From Adlercreutzia muris (lineage in GTDB: Bacteria; Actinomycetota; Coriobacteriia; Coriobacteriales; Eggerthellaceae): a DNA stretch of 64,000 bases. The translations under genes were made by a program, and so were the position numbers. The stretch lies in the NCBI RefSeq assembly GCF_008831045.1, contig NZ_WAJS01000010.1, forward strand, positions 1-64,000, given 5' to 3'. Below, piece after piece: positions 15,571-25,723 of this stretch. Position 1 is the stretch's first letter, and each line of letters begins with the position of its first letter. Under the pieces are notes generated by a model. That model made no database searches, was not told the DNA's origin, and saw only the letters and a program-made list of their open reading frames with translations.

Positions 15571-17418
15571 ATGGGGAAGACGCAAGGAGAGAAGGAGATG
15601 CGCAGCATCGATCGACGTTCGTTCTTCAAGCTGGGCGGCCTGACCGCCGGCGCTGCGGCCCTTACCGGTGGCATGCTCGCCGGTTGTGCGCCTCAGAGCC
15701 AGACCGACATGGCGGCTACCGGCGGCGAGAACGAGACGGTGGACGCGGCGGTGCCTTACGCGGTGTTCGACACCGACATTCTTGTCATCGGTGCAGGCTA
15801 TGGCGCCAGCTTTGCGATGCAGGAGGCATGTAAGGCCGGTCAGAACATGCTGGTGATCGACAAAGCTCCCTACGGCTTCGGCGGCGCGTTCGGTATGAAC
15901 TTCGACATCATGAACACGTGGGTACCCGGGGCCTTCTATGAAACCGAAGAGGAGGTGCCCGTTGCCACCAAGATTCGCAACGAGAGCCTCTACCGCAAGA
16001 CTGGCGTTCAGAACGAGGTCGAGCTGAACCCTGACGTGGTCTGCGCCAACTGGGGCGAGATCCTCTCGGCGCGCAACGAGGACGGTACGCCCTTCTACAT
16101 CTATGACTTTCCGACGACGCGTGGCTTCGAGCACTCGATGACGCGCCATTGGTCCGACCACTTCCGTGCCAAGGACTACATCACGGTGCATGATCGCACC
16201 ATGATCACCGACCTCATTATCGAGGGCGGCCGCTGCCTGGGTGCGGTGGGCCTTCATATTCCCACTGGTGAGTATCGCGTCTACCGCGCCAAGGTGACGC
16301 TGACGGCCACGGGCGGCTGTACGCAGTTCTACGGCTGGAACTCCACCTCGCCCACCACGAACAACGTGTGCGACAACACGGCCGACGTGGAAATGGCCCT
16401 TTTGCGCCACGGCGGCAAGATCGCCAACGCCGAGTTCGGCAGCTATGACATGATGGGCGCCTTCCCACGCAGCTTCGCGGCTTCCGAAGGCTCCATGGTC
16501 GGTGCCGACAGCGTGCATTCGGGCGACCTCATGGACTCCGAGGGAACGTACCTCAAGGATTACCCCGAGATTGCCGAGAAAGAGTACCTTGCCACCCAGT
16601 CGGGTGTCATGCAGGCGGTCGACGTGGTGGTGCGTGCCGGCAAGGGCAGTGAGAGCGGTGGCGTGTATCTGGACTGCAAAGAGGAATCCCTTGCTACCAT
16701 GCGCTGGATGTACCAGCGCAACGCCCAGCTGCTGAAGGAGAAATTCGGCTATGACTTCACCGCCCAGCCGACCGAGGTGGTGCCGGAGATGTACGAGCAT
16801 GGCGGCGAGCCCATTACCGACGACAATGCCATGTGCGTCGACGCCGAGGGCCTATTCTGCGTTCGCGCTAACGCTGGCAGCGAGGGCGGCATGATGAACA
16901 TCACCAATCGCCGAATGGGGCGCTACGCTATGAAGAAGGCGCTCGAGTATCTGGCGACCTACGAAGAGCCCGCCTCCGTGACCTACGAGGGGGTGGCGGC
17001 CGAGATCGCTCGTCTTGAGGATCTGCGGACGCGCACCGTGGACGACCCGCTGCGCCCCATCACGGTACGCCGCAACATCCAGCACGCTTGCGCCGAGGCC
17101 GGCCGCCCCGTGCGGCCCACCGATGTTCTGGAGACGGCCAAGGCCGAGCTCGATCGCATCATGGCCGAGGATCTTCCCCGTATGGCATGCGCCGACGACA
17201 GCCTCGTTCAGAACGCCGACTGGAAGGACGCCATCGAAGTGGCGAATCTCCTCGACATCGCGCGCCTGACTGTGGAGGCATCGCTTGCGCGCGAGGAGAG
17301 CCGTGATGCGTTCATCCGTCCGGACTTCCCCGAGCCCGACGACGCGAACTGGAAGTGCGCCCTGGCCTATACCCGCGCCGAGGACGGCAGCCTGTCCTAC
17401 GAGAAGATCGCCTACTAG
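15571..17418 (+). CDS. Tat-exported FAD-binding lipoprotein, fumarate reductase / succinate dehydrogenase flavoprotein type
   Basis: 615 residues from ATG 15571, with GAAAGGAG 8 bases upstream. The twin-arginine motif DRRSFFKLGG (Arg15-Arg16) is followed by a hydrophobic run and the lipobox LAGC (Cys39), so it should be exported folded and lipid-anchored outside. The FAD-binding motif is VIGAGYGAS (about 72-80). RNIQHACAEAGRPVRP and the following helices match the C-terminal domain of FrdA/SdhA proteins. Unlike most Eggerthellaceae flavoprotein reductases it has a partner iron-sulfur gene 34 bases downstream. The substrate is unknown: fumarate-like or xenobiotic electron acceptors are both possible. 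Control is probably by the divergent double-MarR protein. Confidence 0.85.
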   Translation: MGKTQGEKEMRSIDRRSFFKLGGLTAGAAALTGGMLAGCAPQSQTDMAATGGENETVDAAVPYAVFDTDILVIGAGYGASFAMQEACKAGQNMLVIDKAPYGFGGAFGMNFDIMNTWVPGAFYETEEEVPVATKIRNESLYRKTGVQNEVELNPDVVCANWGEILSARNEDGTPFYIYDFPTTRGFEHSMTRHWSDHFRAKDYITVHDRTMITDLIIEGGRCLGAVGLHIPTGEYRVYRAKVTLTATGGCTQFYGWNSTSPTTNNVCDNTADVEMALLRHGGKIANAEFGSYDMMGAFPRSFAASEGSMVGADSVHSGDLMDSEGTYLKDYPEIAEKEYLATQSGVMQAVDVVVRAGKGSESGGVYLDCKEESLATMRWMYQRNAQLLKEKFGYDFTAQPTEVVPEMYEHGGEPITDDNAMCVDAEGLFCVRANAGSEGGMMNITNRRMGRYAMKKALEYLATYEEPASVTYEGVAAEIARLEDLRTRTVDDPLRPITVRRNIQHACAEAGRPVRPTDVLETAKAELDRIMAEDLPRMACADDSLVQNADWKDAIEVANLLDIARLTVEASLAREESRDAFIRPDFPEPDDANWKCALAYTRAEDGSLSYEKIAY

Positions 17419-17452
17419 TCGATGAGAGCTCTTGATTCCGAGGAGATAGACA

Positions 17453-18145
17453 ATGAAGATTACTGTTAAGCGCTATGACCCCTCCAAGGACAACGCGCCC
17501 TACGAGGCCACCTACGAGGTTCCCCACGACGATGAGTACATGACCCTGTTGCAGGCACTCGTGTACATTCACGAGAACGAGGAGCCTCTGGCCTTCGACT
17601 TCTCTTGCCGCGGACGCATGTGCGGTCGCTGCGCGATGATGCTCGACGGCGAGCCGGTGCTCGCGTGCGTGGAGCCCCTGACCGACGGTGCCCATACTGT
17701 AGAGCCGCTCGCCGGCGTGCCGGTGGTGAAGGACCTGGTCGTGGACAAGAGCCAGGTGCAGGCCCGCATCGCCGAGACCTACAAGCGCGTGCGCGTGGCC
17801 CCTCTAACCGAGGAGGACATTCAGACCTACAACATGGACGACGCCGACGAGCTGTTCGGCATCAACTACTGCGCTCGCTGCCAAGTGTGCACTGCCGGCT
17901 GCCCGGCTCGAGCCATGAGCCCCGAATACATCGGCCCCTCGCATATGCTGGCCGTGGCCTTCCGCCACTTCGATCCCTATGATCAGGCCGACCGTATCAT
18001 TGAGGCGGTGCAGGGCGGTCTGTGGGATTGCACTATGTGCGGCAATTGCACGGCCCACTGCAACCAGCTGGAGATCGACCATCTGACCATCTGGCAGAAG
18101 CTGCGCGACGCCGCCACCGAGCGCGGTTTCGTGAAGCAGGACTAA
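17453..18145 (+). CDS. iron-sulfur subunit of the fumarate-reductase-like enzyme
   Basis: 230 residues. The N-terminal ferredoxin-like domain has FSCRGRMCGRCAMM and a later Cys (VLAC) for a [2Fe-2S] cluster. The C-terminal domain has CARCQVCTAGCPA and CTMCGNCTAHCN for two further clusters. This is the SdhB/FrdB layout. It carries no signal peptide, so if it works with the exported flavoprotein it must travel with it as a Tat hitchhiker. No membrane anchor subunit follows, so the electron donor is unclear. A terminator lies 7 bases after the stop, which makes a two-gene operon. Confidence 0.87.
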   Translation: MKITVKRYDPSKDNAPYEATYEVPHDDEYMTLLQALVYIHENEEPLAFDFSCRGRMCGRCAMMLDGEPVLACVEPLTDGAHTVEPLAGVPVVKDLVVDKSQVQARIAETYKRVRVAPLTEEDIQTYNMDDADELFGINYCARCQVCTAGCPARAMSPEYIGPSHMLAVAFRHFDPYDQADRIIEAVQGGLWDCTMCGNCTAHCNQLEIDHLTIWQKLRDAATERGFVKQD

Positions 18146-18152
18146 CTCCGGA

Positions 18153-18195
18153 AAGGCGCGCTGATCCCCTCCCCACCGCGCCTTCATCTCCTTTT
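18153..18195 (+). terminator. intrinsic terminator of the fumarate-reductase-like operon
   Basis: AAGGCGCG (18153-18160) pairs with CGCGCCTT (18177-18184), and a T5 run follows at about 18191-18195. Confidence 0.7.
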
Positions 18196-18391
18196 TAAGT
18201 GCCCTTCGGATCGCAGCCTCATCTGCTCCGAGGGGCGCTTCTCTGTGCACGTAAACTCTTGGCAAGTTCGTACCAAAGGGGGAGGGCCTCCGTTTTGCAT
18301 CTCCCAGTTGAAGCGAGCCTGCCATCGGCTATTCCCTGTCTTCCCCGTATGTGGCAGAAATGTGGGGGAGCGCCGCCGGGCGAAAAACTTC

Positions 18392-18420
18392 TTGAATGCG
18401 TCATACCCCACGCCTATAAT
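18392..18420 (+). promoter_or_regulatory. strong promoter for the ribosomal protein operon
   Basis: TTGAAT (18392-18397), a 17-base spacer, and a perfect TATAAT (18415-18420). Transcription should start near 18427, about 230 bases before rplB. Confidence 0.8.
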
Positions 18421-18426
18421 ACATCT

Positions 18427-18657
18427 TTGCGTCTGTGTGCCTATGGATACACCCGGACGCGTGGTTAGACGGCGTCGCGACGGAGAGCCTCCATCTGCGC
18501 CGATCGGCAATCGCCTGACCACTTAAAGTAGGGGAGCTTCCGGTGTGCGGAGAGGCGCGCGAGCGGAAGGTCCGAAGTAAGGGGCAACGTCACGCGCACC
18601 GGTTGCCGTTACCGGCCGGAGCGGTGGGGAAGCCCGAGGTTAAGAAAGGTTGTTACT
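18427..18657 (+). promoter_or_regulatory. long structured leader before rplB
   Basis: About 230 bases lie between the predicted start of transcription and rplB, with no convincing gene. GTGGTTAG and CTGACCAC can close a multi-hairpin domain over about 18462-18520, and GGCAAC can pair with GTTGCC near 18583-18608. A leader of this length before ribosomal genes often carries autoregulation by one of the encoded proteins. I cannot match it to a known r-protein leader. Confidence 0.45.
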
Positions 18658-19488
<831 letters not shown>

Positions 19489-19508
19489 CGGAATAGAAGG
19501 AGTCTTAA

Positions 19509-19781
19509 GTGAGCAGAAGTTTGAAAAAGGGTCCTTTCGTAGAGCCGCGCCTGCTTGCCCGTATCGAGGCAATGAACGCGGCGGGCGAAAAGAACGTCAT
19601 CAAGACCTGGTCCCGCGCCAGCACCATCTTCCCGGAAATGGTGGGCCACACCATCGCCGTGTACGATGGTCGCAAGCACGTGCCGGTCTATGTTACCGAG
19701 TCTATGGTTGGCCACAAGCTGGGCGAGTTCTCGCCGACCCGTACCTTCAAGGGTCATGCGGCCGACAAGAAGAAGCGATAG
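19509..19781 (+). CDS. rpsS: 30S ribosomal protein S19
   Basis: 90 residues from GTG 19509 ([19 protein letters not shown]). The conserved [21 protein letters not shown] block binds 16S rRNA in the head of the small subunit, near S13. It lies 20 bases after rplB in the usual order, with an AGAAGGAG-like site. Length and order are typical. Confidence 0.98.
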   Translation: MSRSLKKGPFVEPRLLARIEAMNAAGEKNVIKTWSRASTIFPEMVGHTIAVYDGRKHVPVYVTESMVGHKLGEFSPTRTFKGHAADKKKR

Positions 19782-19800
19782 GGCATAGGTGAGAAGTTAC

Positions 19801-20142
19801 ATGGAAACTAAAGCAGTATCGCGTTACGTCCGTATCGCTCCCCGCAAGGCCCGCGTCGTGGTCGACCTGGTTCGCGGCAAGTCCGTTGCCCAGGCCCGCG
19901 AGATCCTGGCCTTCTGCGAGCGCGCCGCCGCCGAGAACGTCGCCAAGACGCTGAACTCCGCCGTGGCCAACGCCGAGCACAACAACCACCTTCGCGCCGA
20001 CAACCTGGTCGTGAAGACCGCGTTCGTCGACGAGGGCCCCACCCTGAAGCGCATTCGTCCCCGCGCCAAGGGCTCCGCGTCGCGCATCAACAAGCGCACG
20101 TGCCACATCACCATCATCGTCGCACCCCGAGAGGAGGCATAA
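19801..20142 (+). CDS. rplV: 50S ribosomal protein L22
   Basis: 113 residues from ATG 19801. The upstream GTG at 19789 overlaps the ribosome binding site (AGGTGAG) and is rejected. The conserved [20 protein letters not shown] opening and the C-terminal beta-hairpin region ([20 protein letters not shown]) are present; that hairpin lines the peptide exit tunnel, where macrolide-resistance changes map. It is followed after 3 bases by rpsC. Confidence 0.98.
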   Translation: METKAVSRYVRIAPRKARVVVDLVRGKSVAQAREILAFCERAAAENVAKTLNSAVANAEHNNHLRADNLVVKTAFVDEGPTLKRIRPRAKGSASRINKRTCHITIIVAPREEA

Positions 20143-20145
20143 GGA

Positions 20146-20859
20146 ATGGGTCAGAAAGTAAGCCCTACCGGATTCCGCCTCGGTATCACCGAGGATTGGC
20201 GCAGCCGCTGGTACGCCGGCAAGGACTACGCCGCCACGCTTGAGAACGACATTGCCATCCGCAAGTTCCTCGATGCGCGCCTCGCCCGCGCCTCCGTCTC
20301 CAAGGTGGAGATCGAGCGTGCCGGCGACAAGATCAAGGTCGCCATCACCACCGCCCGTCCCGGCGTGGTCATCGGCAAGAAGGGCGCCGAGATCGACGCC
20401 CTGCGCAAGGACCTGGAGAAGGTCGCCAACGGTCCGGTCTCCATCGACGTGATCGAGGTGAAGCGTCCCGAGCTGGATGCCGAGCTGATCGCCCAGTCCG
20501 TGGCCGAGCAGCTCGAGGGCCGCGTGGCCTTCCGCCGCGCCATGCGCAAGGCCGTGCAGTCCGCCATGAAGTCCGGCGCCAAGGGTATCCGTATCCAGTG
20601 CTCCGGCCGTCTGGGCGGTGCCGAGATGAGCCGCCGCGAGTGGTACCGCGAGGGTCGCGTGCCGCTGCACACCCTCCGTGCGAAGATCGACTACGGCTTC
20701 GCCACCGCCGCCACTACCATGGGCTCCATCGGCGTGCAGGTGTGGGTGTACCACGGCGAGGTGCTGCCGGGCCAGAAGGCCCCCCAGCCCGCGCTCGAAG
20801 GTTCTTCCCGCCCGAGCCGTTCCCGTCGTAACGATCGCCGCGAGAGGGGTGACAAGTAA
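20146..20859 (+). CDS. rpsC: 30S ribosomal protein S3
   Basis: 237 residues. It opens [20 protein letters not shown], has the KH motif [18 protein letters not shown], and ends in an Arg/Ser-rich basic tail ([15 protein letters not shown]). S3 lines the mRNA entry channel and contributes to mRNA unwinding. The C-terminal tail is longer and more basic than in many bacteria, as is common in actinobacteria. The rplP start follows the stop directly. Confidence 0.98.
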   Translation: MGQKVSPTGFRLGITEDWRSRWYAGKDYAATLENDIAIRKFLDARLARASVSKVEIERAGDKIKVAITTARPGVVIGKKGAEIDALRKDLEKVANGPVSIDVIEVKRPELDAELIAQSVAEQLEGRVAFRRAMRKAVQSAMKSGAKGIRIQCSGRLGGAEMSRREWYREGRVPLHTLRAKIDYGFATAATTMGSIGVQVWVYHGEVLPGQKAPQPALEGSSRPSRSRRNDRRERGDK

Positions 20860-21282
20860 ATGCTCGTACCTAAGCGCGTCAAGCACCGCAAGGTGCAGCG
20901 TGGTTCCATGAAGGGCAAGGCCAAGGGTGGCACGCGCCTGAACCACGGTGAGTACGGTATCCAGGCCCTCGAGGCTCACTGGATCACCAACCGTCAGATC
21001 GAGGCTGCTCGTATCGCCATGACCCGTCACATGAAGCGTGGCGGTAAGGTGTGGATCACCATCTTCCCCGACAAGCCCATCACCTCCAAGCCCGCCGAGA
21101 CCCGCATGGGTTCCGGTAAGGGCAACCCCGAGGGCTGGGTTGCTGTCGTGAAGCCGGGCCGCATCATGTTCGAGATCGCCGGTGTGGACGATGAGACCGC
21201 CCGCGAGGCTCTGCGTTTGGCCATCAACAAGCTGCCCATCAAGTGCAAGATCGTCACTCGTGAAACGGAGGGGCAGCAATAA
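20860..21282 (+). CDS. rplP: 50S ribosomal protein L16
   Basis: 140 residues, [20 protein letters not shown] at the start. The conserved MRMGSGKG-type segment (here [20 protein letters not shown]) contacts the A-site tRNA. Its start codon directly follows the rpsC stop, and its own stop overlaps the rpmC start (TAATG), so translation of the three is probably coupled. Confidence 0.98.
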   Translation: MLVPKRVKHRKVQRGSMKGKAKGGTRLNHGEYGIQALEAHWITNRQIEAARIAMTRHMKRGGKVWITIFPDKPITSKPAETRMGSGKGNPEGWVAVVKPGRIMFEIAGVDDETAREALRLAINKLPIKCKIVTRETEGQQ

Positions 21283-21476
21283 TGAAAGCAGCAGAGATTC
21301 GTGAACTTTCTGCCGAGGACCTGCAGGTGAAGTTGAAGGAGGCCAAGGCTGAGCTGTTCAACCTTCGCTTCCAGATGGCCACGAGCCAGCTTGACAACAC
21401 CGCCCGCGTGAAGCAGGTTAAGAAGGACATCGCGCGCATCATGACTGAGATGCGGGCTCGCGAGCTGAGCGCGTAG
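21282..21476 (+). CDS. rpmC: 50S ribosomal protein L29
   Basis: 64 residues with two antiparallel helices; the family core [15 protein letters not shown] and [11 protein letters not shown] are present. L29 sits at the tunnel exit near L23 and helps form the docking site for trigger factor and the signal recognition particle. It overlaps rplP by one base. Confidence 0.97.
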   Translation: MKAAEIRELSAEDLQVKLKEAKAELFNLRFQMATSQLDNTARVKQVKKDIARIMTEMRARELSA

Positions 21477-21495
21477 ATCAAGGAAGGTGCAAACA

Positions 21496-21756
21496 ATGAC
21501 TGAAGAGCGTAACCTGCGTAAGGTCCGTCAGGGCATCGTGGTCAGCGACGCCAACGACAAGACCATCGTGGTGGCTGTGGAGGAGCGCAAGCCCCACCCC
21601 ATCTACAAGAAGATGATTACCTCCACCAAGAAGTTCCATGCCCATGACGAGAACAACGAGGCCGGTATCGGCGACACCGTTCAGATCATGGAGACGCGCC
21701 CGCTGTCCAAGATGAAGCGCTGGCGCCTCGTGAAGATCGTCGAGAAGGCCAAATAG
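21496..21756 (+). CDS. rpsQ: 30S ribosomal protein S17
   Basis: 86 residues from ATG 21496. The upstream GTG at 21487 lies within the AGGAAGGTG ribosome binding site and is rejected. OB-fold blocks [16 protein letters not shown] and [20 protein letters not shown] are typical. S17 binds 16S rRNA early in small-subunit assembly. Confidence 0.97.
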   Translation: MTEERNLRKVRQGIVVSDANDKTIVVAVEERKPHPIYKKMITSTKKFHAHDENNEAGIGDTVQIMETRPLSKMKRWRLVKIVEKAK

Positions 21757-21807
21757 TTTTAGTGCCCCGGCACGAAGGCTATTGTTAAGGAAAGTTAGGA
21801 ACATCAC

Positions 21808-22176
21808 ATGATTCAGATGCAATCCATGCTCGCCGTGGCCGACAACTCCGGCGCTCGCAAGGTGCAGTGCATCAAGGTCCTGGGCGGCTCTAAGCGCCGC
21901 TATGCGGGCCTCGGTGACGTGATCATCTGCAGCGTCAAGGAAGCGATGCCCAACGGCAACGTCAAAAAGGGCGAGGTCGTGCGCTGCGTGATCGTGCGCG
22001 TGAAGAAGGAAGTTCGTCGCGCCGACGGCTCCTACATCCGCTTCGATCAGAACGCCGCTGTGCTGATCAATAACGACGGCTCCCCCCGTGGCACCCGTAT
22101 CTTCGGGCCCGTGGCGCGCGAGCTGCGCGACAAGAAGTACATGAAGATCGTGTCTCTGGCACCGGAAACGCTGTAA
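21808..22176 (+). CDS. rplN: 50S ribosomal protein L14
   Basis: 122 residues, opening [18 protein letters not shown] and containing [20 protein letters not shown] and [15 protein letters not shown], all diagnostic for L14. It forms an inter-subunit bridge and is the binding site for ribosome silencing factor. Length is exactly the family norm. Confidence 0.98.
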   Translation: MIQMQSMLAVADNSGARKVQCIKVLGGSKRRYAGLGDVIICSVKEAMPNGNVKKGEVVRCVIVRVKKEVRRADGSYIRFDQNAAVLINNDGSPRGTRIFGPVARELRDKKYMKIVSLAPETL

Positions 22177-22189
22177 GGGAGGTGTCAGA

Positions 22190-22522
22190 ATGGCTCAGAA
22201 CAAGATGACGATCCGCAAGGGCGACACCGTCAAGGTGATCACCGGCAAGGACCGCGGCAAGACCGGCAAGGTGCTCCGTTCCGTCCCCGAGAAGTCCCGC
22301 GTGGTGGTCGAGAAGGTGAACATGGTCAAGAAGGCCATGCGTCCCACCCAGCAGAATCCCCAGGGCGGCATTTCCTCCCTTGAGGCCCCGATCCACGTCT
22401 CCAACGTGATGCTCGTGTGCCCAAGCTGCGGTGAGGCCACCCGTGTGGCCCGTCGCCGCGACGAGGGCAAGCTCGTCCGCGTCTGCAAGAAGTGCGGCAA
22501 GGACATCCCGGCTGCCGAGTAG
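22190..22522 (+). CDS. rplX: 50S ribosomal protein L24 with a zinc-ribbon-like tail
   Basis: 110 residues. The KOW motif ([20 protein letters not shown]) is followed by an L24 core and a C-terminal CPSC...CKKC pair that could hold zinc. L24 is an assembly starter for the large subunit and lies at the tunnel exit. A terminator follows 10 bases after the stop, so it is the last gene of the first ribosomal transcript. Confidence 0.97.
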   Translation: MAQNKMTIRKGDTVKVITGKDRGKTGKVLRSVPEKSRVVVEKVNMVKKAMRPTQQNPQGGISSLEAPIHVSNVMLVCPSCGEATRVARRRDEGKLVRVCKKCGKDIPAAE

Positions 22523-22532
22523 AGTTTTCGTG

Positions 22533-22568
22533 AAAATCCGCCCGTTCGTTGAGAGCGGGCGGATTTTT
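22533..22568 (+). terminator. terminator inside the ribosomal cluster, between rplX and rplE
   Basis: AAAATCCGCCCG (22533-22544) pairs exactly with CGGGCGGATTTT (22556-22567), ending in a T5 run. This is a full intrinsic terminator in a place where the operon is normally continuous. Confidence 0.8.
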
Positions 22569-22570
22569 CC

Positions 22571-22599
22571 TTGGATAGAGTGCCCGCTTGTGGGACAAT
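22571..22599 (+). promoter_or_regulatory. promoter for the rplE transcript
   Basis: TTGGAT (22571-22576), a 17-base spacer, and GACAAT (22594-22599), just after the terminator. It would restart transcription for rplE onward. Confidence 0.6.
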
Positions 22600-22624
22600 A
22601 TTCAATCGCGCGCTCGCGCGCTAT

Positions 22625-22670
22625 GGCCCTGGGAAGGTCCCAGGGACGCGGGGTCGGAAATCCCGCGTTT
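22625..22670 (+). promoter_or_regulatory. two stem-loops in the rplE leader
   Basis: CCCTGGGA (22627-22634) pairs with TCCCAGGG (22638-22645), and ACGCGGG (22646-22652) pairs with CCCGCGT (22662-22668). The two hairpins stack end to end in the predicted rplE 5' leader and may be a regulatory protein site. Confidence 0.5.
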
Positions 22671-22698
22671 AATCCATCGAAGAAAGGCAAGAGAAGAC

Positions 22699-23250
22699 AT
22701 GGCTGAAACCCCTCGTCTGAAGGTCAAGTACACGACCGAGATCGTGCCGACTCTCATTGAGCAGCTCGGCATCAAGAACGTGAACTGCGTGCCCCGCCTC
22801 GAGAAGATCGTGGTGAACATGGGCGTTGGCGCCGCCGCCGGCGACTCCAAGCTGCTCGATGCCGCCATGAACGACATGCGCATCATCACCGGTCAGCAGC
22901 CCTGCGTCACCCGCGCGAAGAAGTCCATCGCCGGCTTCCATGTGCGCGAGGGCCAGGCCATCGGCTGCAAGGTGACCCTGCGCGGCGACCGCATGTGGGA
23001 GTTCCTCGATCGTCTGCTGGCCACCGCTCTTCCCCGCGTCCGCGACTTCCGCGGTATCTCGCCGAAGAGCTTCGACGGTCGCGGCAACTACACGCTCGGC
23101 ATCACCGAGCAGCTGATCTTCCCCGAGATCGAGTACGACAAGATCGACCGTACCCGCGGTATGGACATCACCTTTGTCACCAATGCCGGCGAGAACGAGG
23201 GCGCCCTCGCGCTGCTGACGGCGCTCGGCTTCCCGTTCAAGAGCAAGTAA
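22699..23250 (+). CDS. rplE: 50S ribosomal protein L5
   Basis: 183 residues from ATG 22699; the frame is open upstream but crosses the leader hairpins and is not conserved-looking. Blocks [31 protein letters not shown] and [20 protein letters not shown] identify L5, which binds 5S rRNA and touches P-site tRNA. It is the first gene of the second ribosomal transcript. Confidence 0.98.
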   Translation: MAETPRLKVKYTTEIVPTLIEQLGIKNVNCVPRLEKIVVNMGVGAAAGDSKLLDAAMNDMRIITGQQPCVTRAKKSIAGFHVREGQAIGCKVTLRGDRMWEFLDRLLATALPRVRDFRGISPKSFDGRGNYTLGITEQLIFPEIEYDKIDRTRGMDITFVTNAGENEGALALLTALGFPFKSK

Positions 23251-23341
23251 AACGGCAGGGCAGAAGCCCTCGTCGCGTAACCTCAGGTTTTGAGTCCGCG
23301 AAAAGGAATGCGGGCTTGAAGGCATAAGAAAGAAGGAATGC

Positions 23342-23527
23342 ATGGCTAAGAAATCGATGATCGCCAAAGCCAAGCGCGAACCGAAGTTCTCGACGCGGCA
23401 GCACAACCGCTGCACCCGTTGCGGACGTCCCCGCGCCTACTATCGCAAGTTCGGCCTGTGCCGTATCTGCGTGCGTGAGTTGGCTAACAAAGGCGAGCTG
23501 CCCGGCGTGACCAAGGCTTCCTGGTAG
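23342..23527 (+). CDS. rpsZ: 30S ribosomal protein S14, zinc-binding type Z
   Basis: 61 residues, the short form, with [20 protein letters not shown] as the two CxxC zinc-binding pairs. S14 completes the head of the small subunit. Bacteria with this form sometimes hold a second zinc-free copy for zinc limitation; none is in the window. Confidence 0.97.
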   Translation: MAKKSMIAKAKREPKFSTRQHNRCTRCGRPRAYYRKFGLCRICVRELANKGELPGVTKASW

Positions 23528-23627
23528 GAACCGACCCACGTCAGGGTGTGCCAGCGTTACAGGCGGAGGCGCTATGGGCGCCGACGAACCGAACGCATGG
23601 TTCATCACGGATCAAAGGAGAAACCAC

Positions 23628-24026
23628 ATGACAATGACCGACCCCATCGCAGACATGCTGACGCGCGTGCGCAACGGCCAGTCTGCCGGCAAGGCGACGG
23701 TGTCCATGCCGTCGAGCAAGAAGCTCGTCGAGATCGTGCGCATCATGGAGCAGGAGGGCTACATCCAGCGCTTCGACGTGATCGACGGCGAGCCCCGCGC
23801 CACCCTTGAGATCACCCTCAAGTACGGCCCGAAGAAGGCCAAGACCATCCGCGGCATCAAGCGCATCTCCAAGCCCGGCCTGCGTATCTACGCCGGCAAG
23901 GACGAGCTGCCCCGCGTGCTCGGCGGTCTCGGCTGCGCCATTATTTCGACGTCCCGCGGCGTGATGACCGACCGCGATGCCCGTAAAGAGGGCATCGGCG
24001 GCGAGGTTGTCGCCTATCTGTGGTAG
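23628..24026 (+). CDS. rpsH: 30S ribosomal protein S8
   Basis: 132 residues from ATG 23628 behind AAAGGAG; the frame extends upstream without support. [16 protein letters not shown] and the C-terminal [22 protein letters not shown] are diagnostic. S8 binds the 16S central domain and in many bacteria represses the spc operon by binding its mRNA near rplE, so the leader hairpins at 22625-22670 are worth comparing with S8 sites. Confidence 0.98.
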   Translation: MTMTDPIADMLTRVRNGQSAGKATVSMPSSKKLVEIVRIMEQEGYIQRFDVIDGEPRATLEITLKYGPKKAKTIRGIKRISKPGLRIYAGKDELPRVLGGLGCAIISTSRGVMTDRDARKEGIGGEVVAYLW

Positions 24027-24045
24027 GAAAGGAAGGGATTGACCT

Positions 24046-24585
24046 ATGTCTCGTATCGGTAAGATGCCCGTTCCCGTTCCTGCCGGCGTCGATGTGACCA
24101 TCGACGGCCAGACGGTGACGGTGAAGGGCCCCAAGGGCGAACTGACCCGCACGTTCCTTCCGTCCATGACCATCGTCCGCGAGGGCGACGAGCTCATCGT
24201 GACCCGCCCCGACGACACCCGTGAGTCCAAGAGCGCTCACGGCCTGACCCGCACGCTGCTCGCCAACATGGTGGAGGGCGTGTCCGCCGGCTTCTCCAAG
24301 AAGCTGCAGCTCGTCGGCGTCGGCTACCGTGCCGCTCTCAAGGGCAAGGACCTCGAGATGCAGCTCGGCTACTCCCACCCGGTGCTGGTGGAGGCTCCCG
24401 AGGGCATTGCCTTCGAGGTTCCCTCCCAGACCGAGATCGTGGTCTCCGGCCCGAGCAAGGAGCAGGTCGGCCAGGTTGCCGCGAACATCCGCAAGTGGCG
24501 CAAGCCGGAGCCCTACAAGGGCAAGGGCATCCGCTACGAGGGCGAGCATGTCCGCCGCAAGGCTGGCAAGGCCGGCAAAGACTAA
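24046..24585 (+). CDS. rplF: 50S ribosomal protein L6
   Basis: 179 residues: [20 protein letters not shown] at the start, the second fold copy with [20 protein letters not shown], and [19 protein letters not shown] at the end. L6 lies near the sarcin-ricin loop and the factor-binding centre. Spacing and order are standard. Confidence 0.98.
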   Translation: MSRIGKMPVPVPAGVDVTIDGQTVTVKGPKGELTRTFLPSMTIVREGDELIVTRPDDTRESKSAHGLTRTLLANMVEGVSAGFSKKLQLVGVGYRAALKGKDLEMQLGYSHPVLVEAPEGIAFEVPSQTEIVVSGPSKEQVGQVAANIRKWRKPEPYKGKGIRYEGEHVRRKAGKAGKD

Positions 24586-24618
24586 GCCTACTCGGTAGCT
24601 GATTGAAGGGATTAACCT

Positions 24619-24987
24619 ATGAATAAGCAACAGAAGAAGCAGGCCGGTCTCGCCCGTCGCCATCGTCGCGTCCGCGGTAAGATCTCCGGCACTGCAGCCC
24701 GTCCGCGCCTTTGCGTGACGCGCAGCAACAGCAACATCTACGCTCAGGTCATCGATGACGTGGCCCATGTCACCATCTGCGGCGTGTCCACTCTCGGCCC
24801 CGACTTCAAGGCCACCGGCAAGTCCGGCGCCACCGTCGAGGGCGCAGCTGAGCTCGGCGCCATCGTCGGCAAGCTGGCCCAGGAGAAGGGCGTGACGGAA
24901 GTTGTGTTCGACCGTGGCGGCAACCTGTATCACGGGCGCATCAAGGCTCTGGCCGACGCTGCCCGCGAAGCCGGATTGAAATTCTAG
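24619..24987 (+). CDS. rplR: 50S ribosomal protein L18
   Basis: 122 residues with a basic N-terminus ([19 protein letters not shown]) and the core [16 protein letters not shown] and [21 protein letters not shown]18 binds 5S rRNA together with L5 and carries it into the central protuberance. Confidence 0.98.
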   Translation: MNKQQKKQAGLARRHRRVRGKISGTAARPRLCVTRSNSNIYAQVIDDVAHVTICGVSTLGPDFKATGKSGATVEGAAELGAIVGKLAQEKGVTEVVFDRGGNLYHGRIKALADAAREAGLKF

Positions 24988-25001
24988 AAGGGGTTTGGCA
25001 T

Positions 25002-25532
25002 ATGGCTCGTAACAACAACCGTCAGCAGGAGAGCACTACTCCTGAGCTGCAGGAGCGCGTCGTTTTCATCAACCGCGTGTCCAAGGTCGTCAAGGGCGGC
25101 CGCCGCTTCGGCCTGACCGCGCTCGTGGTCGTGGGCGACGGCAACGGCCGCGTGGGCGTGGGCATGGGCAAGTCCCAGGAAGTGCCCACCGCCATCAAGA
25201 AGGGCGTCGAGGACGCGAAGAAGAACATGTTCACCGTGCCCGTCACCGCCGAGGGCTCCGTGCCCCATGAGATCATGGGCGAGTACGGTGCCGGCCGCGT
25301 GCTCATCAAGCCGGCCGTTCCCGGTACCGGTGTTCTGGCCGGCGGCCCGGTCCGCGCCATCATGGAGCTTGCGGGCGTGCAGAACGTCATCACCAAGTCG
25401 CTCGGCACCAACAACGCCATGAACATCGTGAAGGCCGCTGCCGAGGGTCTCAAGAACATGGAGAGCCCGGCCGAGGTTGCCGCTCGCCGTGGTATCTCCG
25501 TGGCCGAGATGTTCGGCGGGAAGGAGAACTAA
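25002..25532 (+). CDS. rpsE: 30S ribosomal protein S5
   Basis: 176 residues. The double-stranded-RNA-binding region [20 protein letters not shown] and the loop [19 protein letters not shown] are typical; changes in this loop give spectinomycin resistance in other bacteria. S5 acts in translational accuracy and mRNA unwinding. It overlaps rpmD by one base (TAATG). Confidence 0.98.
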   Translation: MARNNNRQQESTTPELQERVVFINRVSKVVKGGRRFGLTALVVVGDGNGRVGVGMGKSQEVPTAIKKGVEDAKKNMFTVPVTAEGSVPHEIMGEYGAGRVLIKPAVPGTGVLAGGPVRAIMELAGVQNVITKSLGTNNAMNIVKAAAEGLKNMESPAEVAARRGISVAEMFGGKEN

Positions 25533-25723
25533 TGGCTGAGACGAAGAAGACCCTGCGTCTGACCCAGGTCAAGAGCCCCATCGGCCGCAAGCCGAATCAG
25601 GGCCGCACCCTGCGCGCCCTGGGCCTGCACCACATCGGCGACACCGTCGATCAGGTCGACAACGAGAGCGTGCGCGGCATGATCTTCACCGTGAAGCACC
25701 TCATCACCGTCGAGGAGATCTAA
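25532..25723 (+). CDS. rpmD: 50S ribosomal protein L30
   Basis: 63 residues: [20 protein letters not shown] and [20 protein letters not shown] are the family blocks. Start overlaps the rpsE stop. The 154 bases that follow, before rplO, hold two small hairpins (GGCGCAC with GTGCGCC; TGCTGGC with GCCAGCA) but no gene. Confidence 0.97.
   Translation: MAETKKTLRLTQVKSPIGRKPNQGRTLRALGLHHIGDTVDQVDNESVRGMIFTVKHLITVEEI

Noticed and set aside
18427-18657. Remnant of rplW or rpsJ before rplB
   Set aside because: Frames in the leader show no L23, L4 or S10 motifs, so I treat it as a non-coding leader.
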